From contig NZ_CP038437.2 of assembly GCF_008329985.2 (NCBI RefSeq), forward strand, positions 2,914,001-2,978,000: 64,000 nucleotides of DNA, in the 5' to 3' direction. The notes below the pieces were generated by a model. That model saw only the letters and a list, made by a program, of their open reading frames with translations, had not been told where the DNA came from and did not search any database. Positions within the stretch are counted from its first letter, which is position 1. The number at the start of each line of letters is the position of its first letter. Made by a program: the position numbers and the translations under genes. Source of the stretch: Halomonas binhaiensis (GTDB lineage Bacteria > Pseudomonadota > Gammaproteobacteria > Pseudomonadales > Halomonadaceae). Below are positions 1 to 8,503 of the stretch, in pieces.

Positions 1-2
1 CC

Positions 3-329
3 TTCAGAAAGGGGTTGCTGATATCGATAGATATCGCACTGGAACATGCCAGCCCCGTGCTTGGAAAGATGATACGAATTCTGATCATCCTATCTTCCAT
101 CTGCTTTGCATTCATATTGACGTATTTTGGTTTCGATATTGTCGACCGCGTTTCCCACCAGACAGCGCCAAGCACCAGAATATCCATGATGTGGCCATAC
201 ATTGCCGTCCCGCTTGGCGGCATCGTCATCATCATCAATTCCATTGACCTGCTGTTAAAAGAATGCGTGTCGGAAGAATGCGCATTGCAAGAACTCGCAC
301 ATAAAGAACCCAGAAGCGAGGAGGCATAA
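3..329 (+). CDS. TRAP transporter small permease (DctQ), 5' partial
   Basis: The reading frame is open to the left edge of the window, so only the last ~108 residues are present. DctQ proteins are usually about 160-180 residues. The fragment has two hydrophobic segments, one around RILIILSSICFAFILTYFGF and one around WPYIAVPLGGIVIIINSIDL. The latter is the usual C-terminal membrane helix of the family. It is followed after two bases by the large permease, the normal dctQ-dctM order. DctQ is the small inner-membrane subunit that pairs with DctM in Na+-driven, receptor-dependent uptake of organic acids. The periplasmic DctP receptor is expected upstream, outside the window. The substrate cannot be read from this fragment. 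Confidence 0.88.
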   Translation, partial: FRKGLLISIDIALEHASPVLGKMIRILIILSSICFAFILTYFGFDIVDRVSHQTAPSTRISMMWPYIAVPLGGIVIIINSIDLLLKECVSEECALQELAHKEPRSEEA

Positions 330-331
330 TC

Positions 332-1603
332 ATGGCATTATTACTCTTCGGATCATTGATCGTCTTTTTCATCATTGGCGTCCCTATCGCCTTTTCTCTT
401 GGCCTCGCTTCTGCCATCACTGTCTGGCAGGGTGACTTGATGCCCATGCTGATCATTGCTCAGCAGTTCATTGCTTCCGTCAACTCCTTTCCCTTGATGG
501 CTATTCCATTCTTCATTCTTGCCGGATATCTCATGCAGAGTGGGGGCATTTCCAAACGCCTGGTCGATTTTTCCAATACCCTCGTGGGCAGCATGACCGG
601 GGGACTGGCGATGGTGGCCATTCTCACCTCGTTGTTCTTTGCCGCCATATCCGGCTCTGGAGCAGCCACCACTGCAGCGATTGGCTCCATTCTTATTCCT
701 GCCATGGTGGCAAAAGGCTATGCCAGCGACTATGCCGCTTCCAATCAGGCTGCCTCCGGGGCTTTGGGTGTCATTATTCCCCCAAGCATTCCATTGATTC
801 TTTATGCCATCGCTGCAGATGTTTCAGTAGGAGACATGTTTGTCGCTGGCGTATTACCGGGCCTGATGCTCACCTTCAGCCTGATCGTCTATGCCTATTT
901 CTATGCCAGACGCAAGCACCATGGAGGAGAAGAAAAGAGTTCCTGGCACGACATCTATCAGGCTGGACGCAAGGCACTGTTGGCCATTTTCATGCCCATC
1001 ATCATTCTTGGCGGCATCTATGGTGGCTTTTTCACACCAACAGAAGCTGCAGTGGTCGCGGTGGTCTACTCCTTCATCATTGGCACGCTGGTCTACCGGG
1101 AAATCCACTTCCGAGAGCTACCGAAGATCTTTCAGGAAGCTGCCGTCATGACGGCTGTGGTATTGATCATCATTGGCGCCGCAGGAGTGTATGGAAGAAT
1201 CCTCCAAAGCCTGCGTGTCCCTACCATGATCTCGGAGTTTGTCATAGGCACCATTGACAGCCCCTTGCTCTTCATTCTGCTTGTCAATCTTCTGCTTCTG
1301 ATTGCAGGAATGTTCATTGAAGCCGCTGCAGCCATTCTGATCCTGGTGCCTATCCTGCTCCCCATCGCCATCAACTTTGGATTCGACCCGATTCACCTTG
1401 GTGTCGTCATGGTCGTCAACCTGGCCATGGGCATGTTCACCCCGCCGGTAGGACTGAACCTGTTTGTGGCTTCCCAGATATCCCAGGTCAGCGTGACACG
1501 CCTTTCCTATGCCATCGCCCCCTTTGTTGCCATTGTGCTGGTCAACCTTCTGATCATCAGCATGGTTCCGTCCCTGTCGACCTGGCTGCCCTCGCTGCGA
1601 TGA
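332..1603 (+). CDS. TRAP transporter large permease (DctM)
   Basis: This 423-residue, very hydrophobic protein has the length and pattern of DctM, with about twelve membrane segments. Family-like stretches include AAISGSGAATTAAIGSILIP near residues 105-125, GVIIPPSIPLI near 147, and NLAMGMFTPPVGLNLFVAS near the C-terminus. It forms the ion-coupled transport channel with DctQ. The start codon lies just after the dctQ stop, so the two are probably translationally coupled. The genes downstream (SDR, hydroxyacyl-CoA dehydrogenase, BKACE) suggest the cargo is a hydroxy or keto carboxylate, which is an inference from context only. Confidence 0.95.
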   Translation: MALLLFGSLIVFFIIGVPIAFSLGLASAITVWQGDLMPMLIIAQQFIASVNSFPLMAIPFFILAGYLMQSGGISKRLVDFSNTLVGSMTGGLAMVAILTSLFFAAISGSGAATTAAIGSILIPAMVAKGYASDYAASNQAASGALGVIIPPSIPLILYAIAADVSVGDMFVAGVLPGLMLTFSLIVYAYFYARRKHHGGEEKSSWHDIYQAGRKALLAIFMPIIILGGIYGGFFTPTEAAVVAVVYSFIIGTLVYREIHFRELPKIFQEAAVMTAVVLIIIGAAGVYGRILQSLRVPTMISEFVIGTIDSPLLFILLVNLLLLIAGMFIEAAAAILILVPILLPIAINFGFDPIHLGVVMVVNLAMGMFTPPVGLNLFVASQISQVSVTRLSYAIAPFVAIVLVNLLIISMVPSLSTWLPSLR

Positions 1604-1611
1604 AACGCTGT

Positions 1612-1650
1612 CGGTCTTAAGAACCGGTCTTGAGAGCCGGTCTTGAGAAA
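1612..1650. repeat. 13-bp tandem repeat, three units
   Basis: Three consecutive 13-bp units: CGGTCTTAAGAAC, CGGTCTTGAGAGC and CGGTCTTGAGAAA. The array starts 9 bases after the dctM stop and lies in the dctM-SDR gap. Confidence 0.85.
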
Positions 1651-1700
1651 AAAGGAATTTCACTCATGCCCCGCCCCATTCAATGCAAAAGGATACACCT

Positions 1701-2474
1701 ATGACCGTTGTCGAAAGCCTTGTTCCTCAACCTGGATTACGTGTTCTGGTCACCGCTGGAGCCAATGGCATCGGGTTTGAAATCGCCCGGGCCTTCCATG
1801 AGTCCGGCGCCCATGTTCATGTCTGCGATCTGGATGAGGCTGCCATTGCGGCATTACCCGACGGTATTGCTGCAACGCATGCCGATGTCAGTGATGAATC
1901 TCATGTCACACGGTTGTTCGATGACCTGTCTTACCTCGGCGGGCTCGATGTCGTCGTCAATAATGCGGGTATCGCCGGCCCCACCGGGGGCATCGATGAA
2001 ATCACTTCGGAGCAGTGGCGCAGGACCATCGATATCAACCTCAACGGCCAATACTACGTTGCCAGCCGCTCAGCCAAGGCGCTTCAGGCTTCCAGGGGGC
2101 TCCTGATCAACATGGCCTCTGTGGCGGGACGTCTGGGATTTGCCTATCGCACGCCTTATGCCGCCAGCAAATGGGGAATCGTCGGTCTGACCAAGAGCCT
2201 CGCCTGTGAATGGGGCCCCGCCGGGGTTCGAGTCAATGCGATTCTGCCGGGCATCGTGCGCGGCCCCAGGATCGAGCAAGTGATCAGGGATCGGGCAGCA
2301 AAACGAGGCATTGGCTACGACGAGATGGAAGCGGAGAACCTGGCAAAGATCTCCATGCGCAAGATGGTGGAACCGAGTGACATTGCGGCCATGGCGCTGT
2401 TTCTGGCCGCACCCGGGGGCAGCAACATCTGTGGCCAAGCGCTCAGTGTCTGCGCCAATGTCGAATCACTCTAA
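1701..2474 (+). CDS. SDR family oxidoreductase
   Basis: This 257-residue classical short-chain dehydrogenase/reductase has a dinucleotide-binding loop TAGANGIG near residue 15, the NNAG motif, a catalytic serine in NMASVAG, and the active-site YAASK. A TAG replaces the usual TGG at the glycine loop. The start at 1701 is preferred over an in-frame ATG at 1683 because AAGGAT lies a few bases upstream. SDRs of this size oxidise or reduce a hydroxyl/keto group with NAD(P). Placed between a TRAP transporter and a hydroxyacid dehydrogenase/BKACE pair, it probably acts on the imported compound or an early intermediate. The exact substrate is unknown. Confidence 0.9.
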   Translation: MTVVESLVPQPGLRVLVTAGANGIGFEIARAFHESGAHVHVCDLDEAAIAALPDGIAATHADVSDESHVTRLFDDLSYLGGLDVVVNNAGIAGPTGGIDEITSEQWRRTIDINLNGQYYVASRSAKALQASRGLLINMASVAGRLGFAYRTPYAASKWGIVGLTKSLACEWGPAGVRVNAILPGIVRGPRIEQVIRDRAAKRGIGYDEMEAENLAKISMRKMVEPSDIAAMALFLAAPGGSNICGQALSVCANVESL

Positions 2475-2508
2475 TCCCCCCTGATTCCCCAAGCTTGAGG
2501 ACATCTAG

Positions 2509-3438
2509 ATGACACCACATATTGCTGTCGTGGGAGCAGGACTGATTGGCCGGGCCTGGGCCATCGTGTTCGCCCGGGCAGGCCATGCGGTACGGCTTTA
2601 CGACCCTAGCCAGGCGGCTCTGGAAGAAGCCCATTCGGCAATCCAGCAGTCGCTTGCCGATCTGGTGGCCGCTGACCTGCTGACCTCCGCCACAGAGACG
2701 TTTTCCTGCATCCAGTTCAATGATTGCCTGACCAAGGCTCTGGAAGGCACCTTGTATGTGCAGGAATGCGGCCCGGAACAGCTTGATGTCAAACGCGACC
2801 TGTACCAGCAGATGGAAGCACTCGTCGCACAGGAAACGATACTGGCAAGCTCGACATCGGGTATTTCGGCCTCACATTTCAGCCACCATCTCTCCCACCC
2901 TCAACGCTGTCTGGTGGCCCACCCTGTCAATCCTCCTTACTTGATTCCATTGGTCGAGGTTGTACCCAGCCCCTTGACGTCGGAACAGGTGGTGGAGAGC
3001 ACCATGCGCTTGCTGTTCGAGACAGGCCAGCAACCCGTACTGGTAAGAAAGGAAGTTCAAGGCTTTGTTCTGAATCGATTGCAAGGCGCCCTGCTCAATG
3101 AGGCCATGAGACTTCTGCAGGATGGCGTGATATCGGCAGAAGATCTCGACAAGACCGTCAAGCATGGCCTGGGGCTGCGCTGGTCATTCATGGGGCCTCT
3201 CGAGACTATCGACCTCAATGCGCCTGGCGGCATCTGTGACTATGCCAAGCGTTATGGCCCCCTCTACCAGGACATCGACAGGCAGCGCAGCGATACAGCG
3301 CCCTGGCATCCAGAACTGCTGGCGACGATAGAAAGCGAACTCCGTCAACAGGTGGCAGCCAGCGACCTTTCCCCACGCCAGCAGTGGCGGGACCAGAGCT
3401 TGATGGCCCTTATCAGCCATCAACGAACCCGTCACTGA
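2509..3438 (+). CDS. 3-hydroxyacyl-CoA dehydrogenase family protein (carnitine/gulonate dehydrogenase-like)
   Basis: This 309-residue protein has the N-terminal Rossmann motif GAGLIGRAWA near residues 9-18 and the family SSTSGIS and HPVNPPYLIPLVEVVP blocks. The helical C-terminal domain includes VLNRLQGALLNEA. Length and motifs match the single-domain 3HCDH group that contains L-carnitine dehydrogenase, L-gulonate dehydrogenase and lambda-crystallin, not long-chain FadB. These enzymes oxidise a 3-hydroxy acid to a 3-keto acid with NAD+. A BKACE gene, whose products consume beta-keto acids, follows directly, which fits a hydroxyacid-to-ketoacid-to-cleavage route. The substrate is not determined. 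Confidence 0.88.
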   Translation: MTPHIAVVGAGLIGRAWAIVFARAGHAVRLYDPSQAALEEAHSAIQQSLADLVAADLLTSATETFSCIQFNDCLTKALEGTLYVQECGPEQLDVKRDLYQQMEALVAQETILASSTSGISASHFSHHLSHPQRCLVAHPVNPPYLIPLVEVVPSPLTSEQVVESTMRLLFETGQQPVLVRKEVQGFVLNRLQGALLNEAMRLLQDGVISAEDLDKTVKHGLGLRWSFMGPLETIDLNAPGGICDYAKRYGPLYQDIDRQRSDTAPWHPELLATIESELRQQVAASDLSPRQQWRDQSLMALISHQRTRH

Positions 3439-3546
3439 AAGGTGCTCTTTCCATTGAAGGAGCTCTCTTTCCGTAAAGGTTTTCTTTTCCAGCAAAGGTT
3501 GTCTTTTTTCAGTAAAGGTTATCTTTTTCCCGCAAAGGAGCCTCAC
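3436..3546. repeat. 19-20-bp tandem repeat, six units, each with a Shine-Dalgarno-like core
   Basis: Units begin at 3436, 3455, 3474, 3493, 3513 and 3533. Each starts (T/C)(G/A)AAGG or (T/C)AAAGG, and the first five continue into a pyrimidine run such as TTCTTTTCCAG. The first unit contains the stop codon of the upstream dehydrogenase. The last unit, CAAAGGAGCCTCAC, supplies the real ribosome-binding site of the BKACE start at 3547. Confidence 0.85.
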
Positions 3547-4479
3547 ATGGCCACTCCACGCAAGTCCATCATTACCTGTGCTGTCACCGGAGCCATCCAT
3601 ACTCCTTCCATGTCTCCCTACCTGCCGGTAACACCAGAGGAGATCATCGAAGCCTCCATTGCCGCCGCCGAGGCAGGTGCTGCCATCCTCCACCTGCATG
3701 CACGGGACCCTGAAACAGGAAAACCCACCCAGGATCCTGCCGTCTTTGAACGCTTCCTCCCGCAAATCAAGGAAGCCACGGGTGCCGTCATCAATCTGAC
3801 GACGGGAGGCAGCCCCCACATGACGGTCGAGGAACGCATGCGACCCGCCATCGAGTTCCAGCCAGAACTTGCATCCCTCAATATGGGCTCCATCAATTTC
3901 GGCCTGTTCCCCATGTTGAATCGTTACACGGAGTTCGAACATGAATGGGAGCGGGAGCATCTGGAAAACAGCCGTGACCTGGTGTTCAAGAACACCTTCT
4001 CGGACATCGAAAAAATCATGACACTGTGCGGGAAGAACGGCACCCGATTCGAGTGCGAGTGCTATGACATTGGCCATCTCTACAGCTTGAAGAACTTCGT
4101 TGACCGAGGCGTCATCGAAGGACCGATTTTTATCCAGAGTGTCTTTGGCATACTGGGGGGGATTGGTCCCCATCCGGAAGATGTCATCCACATGCGGCGC
4201 ACGGCGGACAGACTGTTCGGGAGTGACTATGCCTGGTCTGTGCTGGGCGCAGGCAGCAGCCAGATGAGAATTGCTGCACAGTCCGCCGCCATGGGAGGCA
4301 ATGTGCGAGTAGGGTTGGAAGATTCGTTATGGCTAGGTCCCGGCAAGCTTGCAGAGAGCAATGCCAGCCAGGTTGCCAAGGCCAGGCAGATGCTCGAATC
4401 ACTGTCGCTTGAAGTCGCCAGCCCTGACGATGCGCGACAGATGCTGCAACTCAAGGGCGCGAACAACGTCGCCTTCTAG
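3547..4479 (+). CDS. beta-keto acid cleavage enzyme (BKACE, DUF849)
   Basis: This 310-residue protein has the hallmarks of the BKACE family (3-keto-5-aminohexanoate cleavage enzyme). These are the early CAVTGAIHTPSMSPYLPVTP stretch, the metal-binding LHLHARDPETG near residue 48, LTTGG, and FECECYD near residue 165. BKACEs use a divalent metal to condense a beta-keto acid with acetyl-CoA, giving acetoacetate and a new acyl-CoA. The start at 3547 is chosen because AAAGGAG lies 6-12 bases upstream; the frame stays open upstream, but only through the repeat array. Together with the dehydrogenase upstream this resembles carnitine or other 3-hydroxyacid breakdown. The precise substrate is open. Confidence 0.92.
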   Translation: MATPRKSIITCAVTGAIHTPSMSPYLPVTPEEIIEASIAAAEAGAAILHLHARDPETGKPTQDPAVFERFLPQIKEATGAVINLTTGGSPHMTVEERMRPAIEFQPELASLNMGSINFGLFPMLNRYTEFEHEWEREHLENSRDLVFKNTFSDIEKIMTLCGKNGTRFECECYDIGHLYSLKNFVDRGVIEGPIFIQSVFGILGGIGPHPEDVIHMRRTADRLFGSDYAWSVLGAGSSQMRIAAQSAAMGGNVRVGLEDSLWLGPGKLAESNASQVAKARQMLESLSLEVASPDDARQMLQLKGANNVAF

Positions 4480-4595
4480 GACAAGTTTCCTTCGCAACCT
4501 CGATATCGCGTCATCTACAATGCGAAGGACTGCCAGGGGCCGGTGCCTCTGGCAGCGAGGCTTACAGCGAGGATAGATTGAGGACAGTACCAACG

Positions 4596-5609
4596 GTGAA
4601 AAAGAAAGGAGTGACCTCTCGAGAAGTCGCAAGACTCGCGGGGGTCTCACAGTCAGCGGTCAGCCGGTGTTTTTCTCCAAAAGCCAGCGTATCCGAGGCA
4701 ACCCGGCAGAAAATCCTCGATGCAGCCAAAGAATTGGGATACCGCCCCAACTCTATTGCACGCTCACTCACCACTCGCTCAAGCCGTACCGTGGCAGTCG
4801 TGATTCATAGTCTTGAAAGCCCCTTCTACTCGATGGTGCTGGAACGAGCTGCACGCTTCTTTCAAGGACAGGATTATCATCTGCAGCTGTTCGTCGCCAG
4901 CCCAGGCGAAAGCATCAATGATGTGATCGACAGCCTGATCCGCAGCCAGGTGGAAGGCGTGCTGATGCTGGCCATCACCCTCAGTGTCGATCAGGCATCC
5001 ATGCTCGCGGATGTCGGGATACCAACGGTCATCATCAATCGCACCGTGGATTATGCAGGCATCAGCCAGGTGGGCTGCGACAACTTCCATGGTGGTTTCT
5101 GGGCGGCCACGCATCTGGCCAGGGCTGGCCACCACAGAATCGCGTTCGTGGCCGGCCTCGCAGGCAGTTCTACCAGTGAACAGCGCCGTGATGGCTTTGC
5201 AGCAGGACTCGAAGCAGCCGGGCACACATTGGCCTATCAGGACATCGGCCATTATCGCTACGATGATGCACGCCAGGCGGCAAGGCGCCTGCTTTCCCGT
5301 GAGTCTCCGCCTGATGCCATCTTTTGCGCCAATGACCTGATGGCCATCGCCGTCATGGAAACAGCACGTCATGAGTTCGGGCTACGCATCCCCGAGGATG
5401 TTTCCGTGATGGGTTTCGACAACGTTGCCATGGCAGCATGGCCCAGCCATGACCTGACAACCGTTGCACAACCCATTGATGACATGGTGATCAAAGCCAC
5501 CGAGCTATTGATGCACCAGGTTCGTGATGAGGAAACTCAGCCACAACACATCAAACTGCCGATCGTCCCCATGGTACGCGGAAGCACTCGTCCTCCTCTC
5601 AAGTGCTAA
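4596..5609 (+). CDS. LacI family transcriptional regulator
   Basis: The N-terminal helix-turn-helix TSREVARLAGVSQSAVSRCF is followed by the hinge (ILDAAKELGYRPNSIARSL) and a periplasmic-binding-like ligand domain that ends with MGFDN and the usual C-terminal region. It is ~337 residues from the GTG at 4596, normal for LacI/GalR. An in-frame TTG at 4578 with GAGGA four bases upstream is an alternative start. It lies downstream of and in the same direction as the TRAP/SDR/BKACE genes and is probably their local regulator. An operator cannot be assigned with confidence. Confidence 0.92.
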   Translation: MKKKGVTSREVARLAGVSQSAVSRCFSPKASVSEATRQKILDAAKELGYRPNSIARSLTTRSSRTVAVVIHSLESPFYSMVLERAARFFQGQDYHLQLFVASPGESINDVIDSLIRSQVEGVLMLAITLSVDQASMLADVGIPTVIINRTVDYAGISQVGCDNFHGGFWAATHLARAGHHRIAFVAGLAGSSTSEQRRDGFAAGLEAAGHTLAYQDIGHYRYDDARQAARRLLSRESPPDAIFCANDLMAIAVMETARHEFGLRIPEDVSVMGFDNVAMAAWPSHDLTTVAQPIDDMVIKATELLMHQVRDEETQPQHIKLPIVPMVRGSTRPPLKC

Positions 5610-5648
5610 CCGATCCCCGGGCGTACTGGCACTTTCTTGCGAGTATTC

Positions 5649-5672
5649 AGCACCCCGCCCTCACGGGGTGCT
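5649..5672 (+). terminator. stem-loop after lacI-type gene
   Basis: AGCACCCCG and CGGGGTGCT form a perfect 9-bp stem with a 6-base loop, 40 bases after the regulator stop. The following CTTC is a weak U-tract, so it may also serve the convergent GST gene. Confidence 0.6.
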
Positions 5673-5745
5673 CTTCATCGACGGTTCTCAACCCACCAGC
5701 TGTCTGTATGCCAGTACAGCAGGTATACCAATGCGCGCACAGGAT

Positions 5746-6444
5746 TCATCGCGCCACATCCGATGCCCGCAGATCCTCGACAATGTCGCAGTGTTCCATC
5801 AGATAGGTCTCGATGCCAGCCTCACGCCATTTTTCCGCCACTGCCAGGCGCTGCCATTCCTGCATGGGAGGATGTAGCACCAGACGCTCCACATAGTCTT
5901 GTGCCATGCGGCTCAGCGGCAATCCATAGGACTTCGCACGCAATGCCACAGGGGCAAAGAAGGCATCGGCGGCCGTGAACCTGTCTCCACAGAGAAAAGC
6001 TCCGCCCCAGCGTTCAAGCCCTTGCTTGAATATTTCATCGATACGTTGAACATCCTTGTCCAGCGCCATGGATGGCTGCTTGAGCTTCAATGTCACACCA
6101 CAACACATGGGACACTGGCTACGCAATGCTGCAAAACCTGCATGCATCTCGGCACAGATACTACGAGCCCAGGCTCTCGCGCTGTCATCTTCAGGCCAGA
6201 CACCGCCATGACGCTCCGCAAGATACTCGACTATCGCCAACGATTCCCAGACATGTATTTCGCCATCGATCAGACAAGGCACCTTGCCCGTTGGTGAAAA
6301 GCGGCGGAATCGCTCTGCGCTGCCACCCTCCTCGGCAAAAGGCGTCAAGGTTTCATTGAAGGGGATCTGTAATGACTTCATCAGCACCCAAGGGCGCAAT
6401 GACCAGGACGAAGTGGCGCGATTGGCAATGTGTAGTTGATACAT
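5746..6444 (-). CDS. glutathione S-transferase family protein
   Basis: This 232-residue protein has an N-terminal thioredoxin-like domain (YQLHIANRATSSWSLRPWVL, then VPCLIDG and the ESLAIVEYLAE motif that binds the glutathione gamma-glutamyl group). It also has a helical C-terminal domain (RWGGAFLCGDRFTAADAFFAPV). The start at 6444 has GGGAG upstream. The frame continues ~57 codons further upstream without family similarity, so the shorter start is used. Such soluble enzymes conjugate or reduce electrophiles. It is convergent with the LacI gene, and nothing nearby points to a specific substrate. Confidence 0.88.
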   Translation of the reverse strand: MYQLHIANRATSSWSLRPWVLMKSLQIPFNETLTPFAEEGGSAERFRRFSPTGKVPCLIDGEIHVWESLAIVEYLAERHGGVWPEDDSARAWARSICAEMHAGFAALRSQCPMCCGVTLKLKQPSMALDKDVQRIDEIFKQGLERWGGAFLCGDRFTAADAFFAPVALRAKSYGLPLSRMAQDYVERLVLHPPMQEWQRLAVAEKWREAGIETYLMEHCDIVEDLRASDVAR

Positions 6445-6655
6445 TGTTGCTCCCAGCGCAGCGTGTATTGGCTCAAAGGAAGAGTGGTGCCCTTCCGATC
6501 CTAGAGGTCTCGACAGTTCATGGGAACCATTCACCCGCCAGATGAGCCATCTGGTTCCATAGAAAACCCTCGACTGTCTCTCGCACGCTGCGTGGACGGC
6601 ATCTAAACTAACCATCTCCTATTAACTAATAATTTTTCAACATAAGGAGGTCGTC

Positions 6656-7984
6656 ATGAGTCGCCGAAATGGAGATCAGCACCGTGGCATCCACTCACTA
6701 TATGCCGAGGACTCGGCCGATGCTGACCGCCGCCTTTGGGGGCGTGAAGTAGACCCTGTCACGCGCCGGGGTTTTCTCAAGCGATCAAGCCTGCTTGCCA
6801 TGAGCGCAGTACTCGGCGCCAGCATTCCCTTTGCCCGTTTCATGCCGGGAGGATTGATTCCCGCAGCACTGGCCCAAAGTGAGGAACCCTTTGCCATTGA
6901 TGGGAAGGATGGCCTGGTCGTCCTCAATGACCGTCCCATCAATGCCGAGACGCCTGCCCATCTGCTGGATGACGATGTGACACCCGCGCGCCACATGTTC
7001 GTGCGCAACAATGGCCTCCCTCCCGAGCGCGACAGTATCGACACCAGCCAATGGACGCTGGAAATCACCGGAGAATCCTGCGTCACCCCTACCACCTTCA
7101 CGATAGACGAGCTGAAAGAGCGCTTCGACACCCATACCTATCAGCTGCAAGTGGAATGCGGTGGCAATGGCCGTTATGAATTCGTGCCCGCGACTGGCGG
7201 CAACCAGTGGACTACCGGAGCCGTGGCCTGCCCTCGGTTTACCGGCGTGCGCCTGCGCGATGTACTGGAGGCCTGTGGTATCGCCGAGGATGCCGTCTAT
7301 ATCGGCTACTATGGTGCCGACCGACATGCCAGTGGTGCTGCTGGAAAAGTCGCCATCTCGCGCGGTGTCCCCATGAGCAAGGCACTGGAAGACGAATCCC
7401 TGATTGCCTGGGCCATGAACGACGAGGATATCCCCTACCAGAATGGCTATCCGCTGCGCCTGGTGTGTGGCGGCTGGCCAGGTTCCGTTTCTGGCAAGTG
7501 GCTGAACAAGATCGTCATACGCAACCAGAAGCACGATGGTCCCAAGATGGCGCCCCCCTCCTACAGCATACCGGCCACTCCAGTGGCACCAGGCAGCGAA
7601 GTTCCGGAGGACGAATTCGTCACCATTCACTCCATGCCAGTCAAGTCACTGATCACTTATCCCCGCTCGGGCATAGAACACGCTGCGGATCAGGTACTGG
7701 AGGTTCGCGGCCATGCCTGGGCAGGCGACCTGTCGGTTGCCAAGCTGCATGTGTCGATCGACTTTGGTGTCACCTGGCAAGAAGCTAGCCTCAAGGAAGC
7801 CCCCAATCGCCTGGCCTGGCAACGCTTCACTGCCGACATCAACTTTCCTCAGCCTGGTTACTACGAGATCTGGGCCCGGGCCGTTGACGAGAAAGGCCAG
7901 TCCCAACCCATGGTGGTACCTGGATGGAACCCCAAGGGCTACCTCAACAATGCCTGCCATCGCATTGCGGTTCAGGTCGTCTGA
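6656..7984 (+). CDS. sulfite dehydrogenase, molybdopterin subunit (SorA/SoxC family)
   Basis: This 442-residue protein has a twin-arginine signal around residues 37-55 (TRRGFLKRSSLLAM), so it is exported folded to the periplasm. The sulfite oxidase fold is recognisable by LQVECGGNGR, where Cys168 would be the molybdenum ligand, and by LRLVCGGWPGSVSGKWL. A C-terminal Mo-co dimerisation domain ends at NNACHRI. It oxidises sulfite or related sulfur species and passes electrons to the cytochrome encoded 11 bases downstream. A strong AAGGAGG precedes the ATG. Both SoxC (thiosulfate pathway) and SorA are possible names. No other sox gene is visible here, which favours a stand-alone SorAB-type role. 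Confidence 0.88.
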   Translation: MSRRNGDQHRGIHSLYAEDSADADRRLWGREVDPVTRRGFLKRSSLLAMSAVLGASIPFARFMPGGLIPAALAQSEEPFAIDGKDGLVVLNDRPINAETPAHLLDDDVTPARHMFVRNNGLPPERDSIDTSQWTLEITGESCVTPTTFTIDELKERFDTHTYQLQVECGGNGRYEFVPATGGNQWTTGAVACPRFTGVRLRDVLEACGIAEDAVYIGYYGADRHASGAAGKVAISRGVPMSKALEDESLIAWAMNDEDIPYQNGYPLRLVCGGWPGSVSGKWLNKIVIRNQKHDGPKMAPPSYSIPATPVAPGSEVPEDEFVTIHSMPVKSLITYPRSGIEHAADQVLEVRGHAWAGDLSVAKLHVSIDFGVTWQEASLKEAPNRLAWQRFTADINFPQPGYYEIWARAVDEKGQSQPMVVPGWNPKGYLNNACHRIAVQVV

Positions 7985-7995
7985 GGAGGGGCATC

Positions 7996-8412
7996 ATGGT
8001 GATGACATCACGCAAGCATCAATGGTCATGGGCAAGGCGCATACTGGCTGGCCTGCTCGCGTCGCTGACCATCAGCGCACTGCTGGCCCATGCAGCCGTG
8101 GCACAGGATGTCGATTCGGACACTGGGCTAGTGATTGCCGACGGCTGGGAAACGGTCAAGAACAACTGCACGATCTGTCATTCTGCCAAGCTGGTGACGC
8201 AGAACCGCGGCAGTCGAGAGCATTGGGCCGATCTGATCACCTGGATGCAGGAAACCCAGGGGCTATGGGAATTTCCCCCGGAAATGGAGAACACCATTCT
8301 TGACTACCTCTCCAGCCACTACGGCCCCAAGCATGAAACCCGGCGCCAGAACCTGCCACCCGAGCTGATGCCTCCTGCTGCGCCCTCCAATAAATCTGAG
8401 TCTTCTTCATAA
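7996..8412 (+). CDS. c-type cytochrome, electron acceptor of sulfite dehydrogenase (SorB-like)
   Basis: This 138-residue protein has an N-terminal signal peptide that ends near AHAAVAQ (residue ~36) and a single haem-binding CTICH (Cys58, Cys61, His62). It is therefore a periplasmic monohaem cytochrome c. The start at 7996 follows GAGGAGGG, and the gene is 11 bases after the molybdoenzyme. This pairing is characteristic of SorA-SorB. The C-terminal tail after residue ~120 is rich in Pro and Ser and is probably disordered. Confidence 0.85.
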   Translation: MVMTSRKHQWSWARRILAGLLASLTISALLAHAAVAQDVDSDTGLVIADGWETVKNNCTICHSAKLVTQNRGSREHWADLITWMQETQGLWEFPPEMENTILDYLSSHYGPKHETRRQNLPPELMPPAAPSNKSESSS

Positions 8413-8425
8413 CGTCTTCATAACG
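8404..8425. repeat. 11-bp perfect tandem duplication across a stop codon
   Basis: TCTTCATAACG occurs twice in a row. The first copy contains the TAA stop of the cytochrome gene. Confidence 0.8.
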
Positions 8426-8449
8426 CCTTGACGACACCGTCATGGCACT

Positions 8450-8480
8450 GCGGCCCCTTTGATATCATCAAAGGGGCCGC
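8450..8480. terminator. bidirectional stem-loop between convergent genes
   Basis: A perfect 14-bp inverted repeat (GCGGCCCCTTTGAT / ATCAAAGGGGCCGC) has a 3-base loop. It lies between the cytochrome gene and convergent gltS. Neither side has a strong T-run. Confidence 0.7.
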
Positions 8481-8503
8481 ATGTGTCTGTATCAGCTAGT
8501 CTG

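Noticed and set aside
3184-4191. 335-codon minus-strand frame over the hydroxyacyl-CoA dehydrogenase and BKACE genes
   Set aside because: Antisense shadow of two recognised enzymes, with low-complexity, non-family translation.
6656-8412. Possible complete sox operon for thiosulfate oxidation
   Set aside because: Only the molybdoenzyme and one monohaem cytochrome are present; no soxXYZAB genes flank them.
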